A DNA stretch of 64,000 nt, taken from Panorpa germanica. Its lineage: Eukaryota > Arthropoda > Insecta > Mecoptera > Panorpidae. Made by a program: the position numbers and the translations under genes. The notes under the pieces were generated by a model. That model was given only the letters and a program-made list of their open reading frames with translations. It searched no databases and was not told where the DNA came from. The stretch is from positions 9,114,001-9,178,000 of the forward strand of contig OY783205.1 of the NCBI GenBank assembly GCA_963678705.1, read 5' to 3'. Shown one piece after another: positions 55,456 through 64,000 of this stretch (its first letter is position 1; every line of letters begins with the position of its first letter).

Positions 55456-56229
55456 TTAGATTAGCTTCGATACTGGTCGTTTATAAATGCCATGAGCGGT
55501 TTTTAATGTAACAACACGAACATGACCGTCAGGACCTGGATGAGTTTCGTGGACACGTGCCAATAGCCATTCGAATAGTGAAATATTATTATCCTTTATC
55601 CATACAGGGTCATCCAATTTTAAATTGTCAGAGACGGAGTGCCATTTATGTCGTTGGTGTAAAGTATTGAGATATTGTCGGATCCATCTATTTGCAAAAT
55701 CCTGTCTAATTTGTTTGATTAATTCCCAACGCTGTAAATGATTTGGGTTTCTATTTAACAGAATTTCCTCAGGAGGAAGACATAATGACGAACCAATAAG
55801 AAAGTGACTATGAGATAAGGGATGTGGATCATCTGGTGATGCAGGCAAATGTACTAAAAGGCGACTGTTCATAATTGCTTCTATTCTGGCAAAAATTGTT
55901 GTGAGTTCTTCAAATGTAAGTGGTCGTGTACCAATTACTCGTTGGAGATGATATTTGGCCATTTTAACTCCACTTTCCTAGAGTCCACCAAAATTTGGAC
56001 TGTGAGGAGGGTTAAAATGCCATTTAACCCCTCTAAGGAAGACTTAATTTGCACAAATGTTTTGACTTCTTTTAAATATCGGTTTGCACCAATGAAAACT
56101 GCCGCAATCAGTATTAATATCAGAGCATAGGCCTCGTCGTGATGTAAACCGATCGAATGATGCGAGAAATGAGTCAGTAGAGTTTCCAGAAGTAACTTCG
56201 AGGTGAACAGCTTTTGTGGACATACATAT
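55456..56229 (-). pseudogene. U11: integrase core C-terminal half and DUF5641, downstream of the A5 insertion
   Basis: DUF5641 open 55962-55456. Private WLLARV for WPLARV (CAATAGCC). Otherwise as U10, 8,594 bp away. Confidence 0.87.
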
Positions 56230-57085
56230 TGTTGTAAGTACGCATAAGTCGTACTTATCCTTTCTATTTTTAATATAAATGTTATTTATTTTATAAAAAT
56301 TATATTATGTTATCTTTAATTTTAGTATTAATATTGTAACAAATAATTGTTTAAAGTTAGCGCTTGTAAACATTGACTCTGGTCTGTGGATATTTATACT
56401 ATTTTAATACTGGTAATACCGTATCAGTGTTGTATGATGTAAAGTTAACAAATAAATTGTTAATATACCGATCGGTATTGCTTATAGAACGCCAGTCTCA
56501 TCAAAGGTCTCGTCCGAGTCTTATCCTGAGTCTCAAGTGCTCATGATTAGTTTTACTTCGTTCGTACAATAACTCTAATTGTAACATCAAGTATACTACT
56601 GTAAGCACGTTTTCACTATTAATCAAATTATAACACTAAGAATTACATTTTGTTTTATATCTGACATCTTTATTAATCTAATAAAATACTTTTGTAATTA
56701 AGTATGCAGATATAATATTACAACGAATAAATGATATATTTTAATAAAAGTGTTTGTATTAATAGTATTTAAAAAGATACTAATTGTTCCAACGCCGTAT
56801 GTCGTAACGAGGTTATACTTTAGACCGCTCAAGTATTCTCAAATTGCAATAATACTCCGTTTCAACAAGAATTCTGTTAATCATCATAAAGAGAGTTAAT
56901 TCTTATCAACGTGAGTGATTCAAGAAGGTGGATGATCGTCAAACTGAAGAGCCTACTTCCAGAAACTAGCAACACAGCGTGATGTATTAGCAAGCTGAGT
57001 AATCTCCTTCTAGAACGAGCATCAGACCTCTTTTTACAACATTGATGTCAGGTGTAACATCCGCCCTTCTAATCAACTCACAACA
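56230..57085 (+). repeat. A5 5' LTR
   Basis: 856 bp, same variants as A4; GAGCCTACTTCC near 56950 where A4 has GAGCCTTCTTCC. Confidence 0.93.
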
Positions 57086-58181
57086 AATGGTGTCAGGTGT
57101 GGTCTCGAAGAGATATTCCTACACATAAATATCCAAGAGGTACGCCCAAAAATTTTTTTTCTATATATTCTACACCTGGATGCGGATCGATTAAATCTGG
57201 ATACCACTACGCCGATCGATTATTTCCAAAAATTGCTGAAAAGTACGACTAAAACTTCATTTCATCTGTATTTCACATAATTTTCTACAAGTATCGGCGG
57301 ATGCAAAAACTACAGCCCGCTGAACCTGGAAAAAGAAATCTTTTGCCTCCCCGCGACTGGATGGATGCTTCTAGAAGACTTGGAATAATCTAAATCGATG
57401 TTAATCGTTTCCAGAGCCCCGCACACAGCTGTGTATAGATCATAATAACTGATAAGAAAATCTTTAAGTATAATTGAACAGTATCTTTTTTTTTGTATAT
57501 AATTATTACTATAAATTGATAATTATATTTTTTTAATAGCAACGTTATTAATGAAGCTATCATTTTTTTTAGTATTATATTCAGTACTTTTGAATATTTG
57601 CTATAATGTAAGTATTTTTTATTAGCATCATTATTAACGAGGTTATAATTTTTTTTTAGTATTATATTCAGTACTTTTGAATATTTGCTATAATCTAAGT
57701 ATTTTTGTAGCATCATTGTTTGTCATTGAAGCTATTAATTTTTTTTAGTATTATATTCAATACTTTTGAATATTTGCTATAACCTAAGTATTTTTGTAGC
57801 ATCATTGTTTGTCATTGAAGCTATTAATTTTTTTAGTATTATATCCAGTACTTTTGAATATTTACTATAATATTTTTTTATAATTGTTTCTACAATTATA
57901 CTAATTGATGTTTAATATTTTTTTAGAACAACATTTTTTTTGAACGAGAGGGAATTTTGAAAAGGAGAAGTAAAGAGCTGAAGCAGTTAGATAGCAGTCT
58001 GTTCAATCAGAGAGACTACCTTCCTGTTACAACTGCAACGTCTGAGCCCCATCGGAAATTTCCTGTGAGTTACTGTTTTCGCTAACAATTTTTCCTTGTC
58101 AGAATCCTATTTTTCGGAGAGTCGTTTATTGGTACAAAATAATCTTTAATCTGTATATTTTATAAATTTTAATTAAGTACT
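57086..58181 (+). other. A5 5' leader
   Basis: 1,096 bp; primer binding site at 57088; ~88-bp repeat at 57571-57879. No gene seen. Confidence 0.8.
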
Positions 58182-60704
58182 ATGGCACCGAACGTTCATT
58201 CACTCACATTAGTTGAAAATACAATCAACCTAATCAATGAGTTTTCAAAAAATCTAGAAGTCCAATCAACATCCTTAACGATCGTTGAATTAAAAATCAA
58301 AAACTTAGAAAAGGCTTGGGTCAAATATAATGGTATCGTAGAAGCACTGCTTCCAACTCTAAAAAATGAAGAAGCTACGGCTATCGTTAGTAAGTCTATG
58401 AAAGTTGAAAGTATTTACGACAACACTCTTATTTCCTTGTTGAATTATAAGCAAACATTTGAGGATGATACACATATTGTGGATGACTCAAAAAGCATAG
58501 ATTCAATAAAAAATTTAAACTTAAGTCCAATGCAACTAACCGTTTTTGATGGAGAATATACTAATTGGCAAAGTTTCATGGAATTATTTACAAATTTAAT
58601 TCGTAATAATAGTAAGTTATCAAGCATTAAAAAAATGCACTATTTAAAATTAAATTTGTCAGGAGAACCACTCAAACTCATAAAGAATTATCCTTTAACA
58701 AACGATAATTATGAAATTGTTTGGAACATCCTTTGTAAACGTTATGACAACAAAGTAGCACTTATTGAAACCTGTTTAAACAATTTAATAAACTACAATG
58801 TTATACGTTTAGAATCAGAAATTAATATCAAAAATTTTTTAGATGAAATTAATGAATCGATTAGAGCTTTAACCGAGTTAGGAATATATTCTAATCATTC
58901 AGATTATATTTTTATACATTTTTTAAAAACCAAGTTAGATTTTAATTCGTTAAAGGAATGGGAAAACAGAAATACTTCTGAATTACCAACCCTAAATGAA
59001 TTTACGGAGTTTCTTGAAAGACGGTGGCGCACTCTAGAGAGAAGAAGGCATGTTGAAGTTAAAACAGATCCAAGTCATTCTATTTCTAGTAGTGAACCAG
59101 TTTCAAGTGAACAATTTGCTAATAAGGTTGAAACTAAATTTAAAACTTTTTTTTGTAACCATTGTAAAAAAAATGGTCATTTAGAGAAATATTGTTTTAT
59201 CAAGAAGGAAAATGCGGATACGGTAAATCCTGTCGCGCAAATTAATATTTGTAGGAGAGCTACGGTATTTTCAAAACCTTCTGTTTATTGTAAAAGATCG
59301 AGACATCTTGAATCTGATTGTCCTCAAGCATCTTTTACTAAAAATACAAAACAAAATTCAAATAGTGAATTATGTTCTTTTTATAATCACCATTTACGTA
59401 AATTTAATAGTTTAAATAAAAATATTGAGATTAAAGAAATACCAGATACTATCCAATTGAAAATAGCAGCAGCCAAAGCAAAGACTGTATCATTTTTATT
59501 GGATACTGGTTCACAAATTTCTCTAATTAAACAAAACATTTTAAATAATAATATCAAAATAGATAGTACATCTAAAATTTTGTTAAAGGGAATTTCTGAA
59601 GGCACGCCTTATACTTTAGGTTCACTGAAAACTTCTATAATTTTAGATAGTCATAAGTCGAAACATACTTTACAGGTTGTGTCAGAGGATTTCCCCATTA
59701 AGCATGATGGAATTATAGGATTAGATATTTTACGTACATTAAAAGCAGAAATTAATTTGGTAACGAACAGCGTACAATTCTCACAACATGGCAAGAAATT
59801 TGAATTACCATTAATAAACATAAACAGTATTATCGTACCAGCACGTACTAGGAAATCAATTCCTATGTCGGGTTCTACGGTAGGAGTTTGTGTAGCCAAG
59901 GAATTGCTACCTGAAGTTTTTTTAGCCAACGCATTAATTAAACCTGTCAATAATATTTTTTATATATCTATAACTAATTCCTCAGCGAAAGATGTAATAC
60001 TTGACAATTTTAAACCAGATATTATTCCAATAAATAAATTTAATTTTTACCATTTTTTGAAAAGAAATCCTAACAATCCTAAAAGATCCTTACGACATCT
60101 TTTATTTAATAATATAGATTTTTCAAATGTTAATTCAAAATATTTAACAGATTTAATGGAAATCTGTAATAATTTTAATAACATATTTTTTTTCCCGGTA
60201 GATAATTTATCTTGTGCGAGTGCACTGAGTGACTCACCTAACCCTGTAAACATTAAGCCGCATAGATTACCTCATGCGCATAAAGAAATTGTTGAGAAGC
60301 ATATTCAAGAACTGTTGGCTAACAACATTATTGAAAAATGCGACTCACAGTTTAACGCACCTCTGTTAATGGTACCCAAAAAAGCAGATGCGTCGGGGAA
60401 CAAACAATTTCGCATTGTAATCGATTATCGTAAACTTAATGAGCAGACGACAAGTGATGTTTATCCTTTGCCCCTTGTACATGACATACTAGACCAACTT
60501 AGTGGTGCAAAATATTCTTCTACGATTGATTTAGCTATAAATAAATTTACTAGTAATAAACCAAAATTTAAATTAAATTTTGATAAAAGGGTCAATTCTC
60601 TTTTTTCACCTAGAAAGTATACGGTAGTTAATAGGAATAGATTAAAGAGATTTTGTACCAATCAACAAAACCTTGACGTGTTAGATGGATTTTGTCAGGG
60701 ATGA
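58182..60704 (+). CDS. A5: Gag-protease-truncated RT polyprotein
   Basis: 840 codons; I see no amino-acid difference from A4. Domains as in A3. Confidence 0.88.
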   Translation: MAPNVHSLTLVENTINLINEFSKNLEVQSTSLTIVELKIKNLEKAWVKYNGIVEALLPTLKNEEATAIVSKSMKVESIYDNTLISLLNYKQTFEDDTHIVDDSKSIDSIKNLNLSPMQLTVFDGEYTNWQSFMELFTNLIRNNSKLSSIKKMHYLKLNLSGEPLKLIKNYPLTNDNYEIVWNILCKRYDNKVALIETCLNNLINYNVIRLESEINIKNFLDEINESIRALTELGIYSNHSDYIFIHFLKTKLDFNSLKEWENRNTSELPTLNEFTEFLERRWRTLERRRHVEVKTDPSHSISSSEPVSSEQFANKVETKFKTFFCNHCKKNGHLEKYCFIKKENADTVNPVAQINICRRATVFSKPSVYCKRSRHLESDCPQASFTKNTKQNSNSELCSFYNHHLRKFNSLNKNIEIKEIPDTIQLKIAAAKAKTVSFLLDTGSQISLIKQNILNNNIKIDSTSKILLKGISEGTPYTLGSLKTSIILDSHKSKHTLQVVSEDFPIKHDGIIGLDILRTLKAEINLVTNSVQFSQHGKKFELPLININSIIVPARTRKSIPMSGSTVGVCVAKELLPEVFLANALIKPVNNIFYISITNSSAKDVILDNFKPDIIPINKFNFYHFLKRNPNNPKRSLRHLLFNNIDFSNVNSKYLTDLMEICNNFNNIFFFPVDNLSCASALSDSPNPVNIKPHRLPHAHKEIVEKHIQELLANNIIEKCDSQFNAPLLMVPKKADASGNKQFRIVIDYRKLNEQTTSDVYPLPLVHDILDQLSGAKYSSTIDLAINKFTSNKPKFKLNFDKRVNSLFSPRKYTVVNRNRLKRFCTNQQNLDVLDGFCQG

Positions 60705-60943
60705 TTGTTTTGTGAAGCAGTGTTAACTCTACACGATGGGATCAGAATCGTTATCGACACTTTGCTTCTCTTTTTGTTTTTTTCCAGAATTGTAACTCGT
60801 ATATTTTGTTTTTATACGTGTCCCTTTTTTTTTGGAAGGGGGTGTTGTGATAGTACGATATCGTCCTATCTTCCTTTTTCTTTTTCTTGGAAAGAAACGC
60901 ATATGTTTTGTTTAATATGCGTTCCTTTTCTAGGGTTGAAGGG
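60705..60943 (+). other. A5 3' untranslated region
   Basis: 239 bp, two purine tracts as in A1. Non-coding. Confidence 0.65.
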
Positions 60944-61802
60944 TGTTGTAAGTACGCATAAGTCGTACTTATCCTTTCTATTTTTAATATAAATGTTATT
61001 TATTTTATAAGAATTATATTATGTTATCTTTAATTTTAGTATTAATATTGTAACAAATAATTGTTTAAAGTTAGCGCTTGTAAACATTGACTCTGGTCTG
61101 TGGATATTTATACTATTTTAATACTGGTAATACCGTATCAGTGTTGTATGATGTAAAGTTAACAAATAAATTGTTAATATACCGATCGGTATTGCTTATA
61201 GAACGCCAGTCTCATCAAAGGTCTCATCCTAGTCACACGCTAAGTCTCAAGTGCTCATGATTACGAGTTGTAACTTCGTTCGTACAATAACTCCAATTGT
61301 AACATCAAGTGTACTACTGTAAGCACGTTTTCACTATTATTCAAATTATAACACTAAGAATTACATTTTGTTTTATATCTGACATCTTTATTAATCTAAT
61401 AAAATACTATTGTAATTAAGTATGCAGATATAATATTACAACGAATAAATGATATATTTTAATAAAAGTGTTTGTATTAATGGTATTTAAAAGATACTAA
61501 TTGTTCCAACGCCGTATGTCGCAACGAGGTTATACTTTAGACCGCTCAAGTATTTTCAAATTGCAACAATACTCCGTTTCAACAAGAATTCTGTTAATCA
61601 TCTTGAAGAGACTTAATTCTTATCAACGTGAGTGATTCAAGAAGGTGGATGATCGTCAACTGAAGAGTCTACTTCCAGAAACTAGAAACATGGCGTGATG
61701 TATTAGCAAGCTGAGTAATCTCCTTCTAGAACGACAATCCGACCTCTTTTTACAACATTGATGTCAGGTGTAACATCCGCCCTTCAAATCTTGCTCACAA
61801 CA
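60944..61802 (+). repeat. A5 3' LTR
   Basis: 859 bp, 3'-type, same as A4 including ACATGGCG. Confidence 0.93.
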
Positions 61803-62722
61803 ATATAAAAAAACACAAATATGCTTTTGATATATGAGCATTTAGAATGCGAGGTTCTTTAATGGAAAAGGGTCCGGCAAAATCAATACCAACATGTAAA
61901 AATGGTCGATGGTATGTGACTCTAGCAGCTGGTAAGTCACCCATGACAGGAGTAGATGTAGTTGCTCGTAATTTTGTGCAAATAGTGCATAGTCGTAAGA
62001 TTTGTCGAATTTTACTTCTGGCGGATATTATCCAGAATTTAGATCGTAGAAGATAATGTAACGTATTGAGCTCCACATGTAAATATAGTTTCTGGTAATG
62101 TAATATTAGTAAGTTCGTTAAATGATTATGCTTTTTCAATAGATATGGGTGTTTTGCTGCAGAGGTTAACTCTGAATTTTCGAGACGTCCGCCGACAACT
62201 AATAGCATATTGTGATCGAGACATGGAGATAGAGAGATTAAAATGGTGCGGAATTGACGACCGAGCTTGATATTTCTAATATCATCACTAAAATGATCCT
62301 GTTGTGCTAAGCGAATAATAAATATCTCTGCGGCAAGTAATTCTGTGAACGTTGGTGGACCAACGGCGACGTTAACATCATGACCAGGCATTATTAGTGA
62401 CCTAAAACGCTTACTGTAAGCTACAATACGAAGTAATTTACAATAATTTGACTGGTTTTCCAGTAGAGTTAAGAATACATTTGACACAAGTTTGTCCGTA
62501 CACAGATTTGAACTGATTTTTACTTGTTTAAGCTCAGGCAATGTTAGTTAGATATTAAGTTGTCCAACAAAGCTTATGTGGTGAGACCTTCAGCCATGAC
62601 AACACAACGGAAGAATCAGTAAAGGCGTATACTTGAATATTATTCAATTTTGGCATTAGAATGTTATGTACATGAAGAAGCAGTTTTGTTGAAAAAACTG
62701 CACCCATAAGTTCTAAAAATAT
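61803..62722 (-). pseudogene. U11: RNase H piece, H2C2 and start of integrase core, upstream of the A5 insertion
   Basis: 248-codon frame 62541-61795, same protein as U10 and U6. Arg in the linker, as in all A-bearing units. Confidence 0.86.
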
Positions 62723-64000
62723 TTGTGGCCCATCGAGTAGACGAGATCAGTTCGGCTCCTATATCTATACAATGAAAATACGTTGATTCTAGGAACAACC
62801 TAGCTGACATTTGTAGTCGAGAATTTTTGTCTCGATAAACAACTGGCATTACTTGAACGCCTTCAAGATATTTTACATTGACAGCGCCATTATTTTGCAA
62901 GGAATTCTCACTAACACCTTGCTTCTCATTAGAAATGGCATTGACAACAGGTTTATTATTCGCTAATAAAACGTTGTGGTAAGCACTACTACTTTCTGAA
63001 TTATTTGTTAAGATGTCACTTCTTATCCAAGTTCAACTTAGGGAAGCAGTGTTGTCAAGTGGAAGAGAAGTGGACTTATAAAAATTACCTCCAGTAGCTA
63101 TAACTTGCCTTTTAATATTGCCATCATTTATTTGCTTTTGAAAAGGATCCATTCCAAATACATCCACGTTAAAGTCTGAAACTGCATGTTCTTGCGGAAA
63201 TAATTGGTTTGAAATTGGACGACTTATCGTTGAAATTGGATCAACTACAGGCGGAATTTTACCACTCCAATCAACTTGTCTTTTAAATACTGCATCATAT
63301 TTTGGAAAACGAACAATTAAAGGAGAAGAATCATCTTCTAAATTTGATTGAGATATATTTAAAAGATGACACTTCCTTTTTGTAAGTTTATTTTTTTCTA
63401 CAATTGGAACTAATGGAGGCATATCTGAAAAACTGTCGACATTCGTGTAATTGATATCAGTTTGCATTGCATATTCTCCATCTTTTCCTTGTTCTTCAAA
63501 ACAAAAATTTCCATCTACAATCAACTCTGATTGAGTCTTAGTATTTGAGACTTCGTTACATTCCAAAATATTGTCGCCAGGATCATTGTTAGCAGATTCA
63601 ATTTCTCTTTCTATGTTTAGTATTTTTGTAATTTCTTTACTTTCATTTCCTAAAGATTTATCAGTATTATTTTCCATTTCAATCGTAATTGTTGACGAAT
63701 TTGATTGATTCCTAATATGCGGTGAAGAAATCTCTGAACTATAGTTCAATTTAACAAAAGACTGTTCATTTTCAACTAATTTCAAACAAGTTTCGTTTTG
63801 AATTTCATCGTTTTCTTGAAGATTAGTTACATATTCTACAAGTCCTAAATCTTTGTCGTTTAATATTTCAGTATTAAAATTTCTTTTTGATTTATTACTA
63901 CCAACTTTTCGAGTGGTATTCCCTTGAGCTTTCGAATATATTTTTGAAGATTGTTGCCCGATTTTTGGATAAGGTTCACTAATACTTTCTTTCTCATTTG
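62664..64000 (-). pseudogene. U11: X with an in-frame stop, cut by the window end
   Basis: Same TGA as U6 and U10 (63030-63032). The 5' end of the frame lies beyond 64000. GATTTTTGGATAAGG near 63960 (Pro for Leu) matches U5/U6 rather than U10, so the next unit boundary may again be mosaic. Confidence 0.72.

Larger units (their letters stand above)
56230..61802 (+). mobile_element. A5: Ty3/Gypsy-type LTR retrotransposon, internally deleted
   Basis: 5,573 bp. A near-identical tandem copy of A4 with its surrounding unit, at a constant offset of 8,594 bp. The youngest duplication in the window. Confidence 0.95.
1..64000 (-). repeat. Macrosatellite array of ~3.02 kb BEL/Pao-derived units (U1-U11)
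   Basis: Eleven head-to-tail copies of one unit cover the window, all with the retroelement sense on the minus strand. The start of the H2C2 integrase segment recurs at 1398, 10005, 13022, 16039, 24612, 33200, 36218, 39235, 45365, 53947 and 62541. Spacing is ~3.02 kb where nothing is inserted, ~8.59 kb where element A is present and ~6.13 kb across the P element. The first unit starts inside DUF5641 and the last ends inside X, so the array continues on both sides. No LTR separates units: DUF5641 of one unit abuts X of the next. This is not the LTR-internal-LTR-internal pattern of a normal retroelement tandem; it looks like amplification of an already rearranged fragment by unequal exchange. 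Confidence 0.95.

Noticed and set aside
3681-61802. Five independent site-specific insertions of A
   Set aside because: LTR variants are fixed by side in all copies and flanking unit variants are linked; duplication explains this better than repeated targeting.

Overview
The window is AT-rich eukaryotic, almost certainly insect (arthropod), repeat DNA. I see no ordinary host gene, rRNA, tRNA, CRISPR or prokaryotic operon. This rests on the transposon families present: BEL/Pao and Ty3/Gypsy LTR retrotransposons and a P-superfamily DNA transposon, in a very AT-rich background with no bacterial-style gene packing. The species cannot be named from this.

Layout: the whole 64 kb is one tandem array of a ~3.02 kb unit (B), here numbered U1 to U11 and cut at both window ends. 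On the minus strand each unit reads: an unrecognised open frame of ~395 codons (X), a broken BEL/Pao RNase H piece, the zinc-binding (H2C2) and catalytic integrase domains, and a C-terminal DUF5641 domain; then the next X begins. All units share inherited defects: an inverted RNase H fragment, a frameshift in the integrase core and a nonsense codon just before the catalytic Glu. B is therefore a dead, rearranged retroelement fragment turned into a macrosatellite.

In five units (U2, U5, U6, U10, U11) the integrase is split at exactly the same base by a ~5.57 kb plus-strand LTR retrotransposon (A1 to A5; 3681-9266, 18310-23873, 26895-32461, 47636-53208, 56230-61802). It encodes a single Gag-protease-truncated RT frame of the Ty3/Gypsy type. 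RT stops before the YxDD motif, and RNase H and integrase are missing, so A is a non-autonomous deletion derivative. Identical site, identical ATAT duplication and fixed 5'/3' LTR variants show that A inserted once and was then copied with the array, giving 8.59 kb composite units.

A P-superfamily transposon (39681-42785, target duplication GTAAGCAC) interrupts X of U8. Its transposase is a pseudogene. The U2-tail to A2 block (~9.4-22 kb) recurs at ~35.6-51 kb, offset 26,213 bp left of the P element and 29,326 bp right of it. The 3,113 bp difference equals the P element plus its 8-bp duplication, so the P insertion is younger than the block duplication.

Order of events: BEL/Pao fragment fused to X and rearranged; tandem amplification; A insertion into one unit; further unequal exchange, gene conversion and block duplication; P insertion. 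The only parts that are not recognisable transposon are X and some non-coding leader or flank sequence; X is the main novelty candidate.
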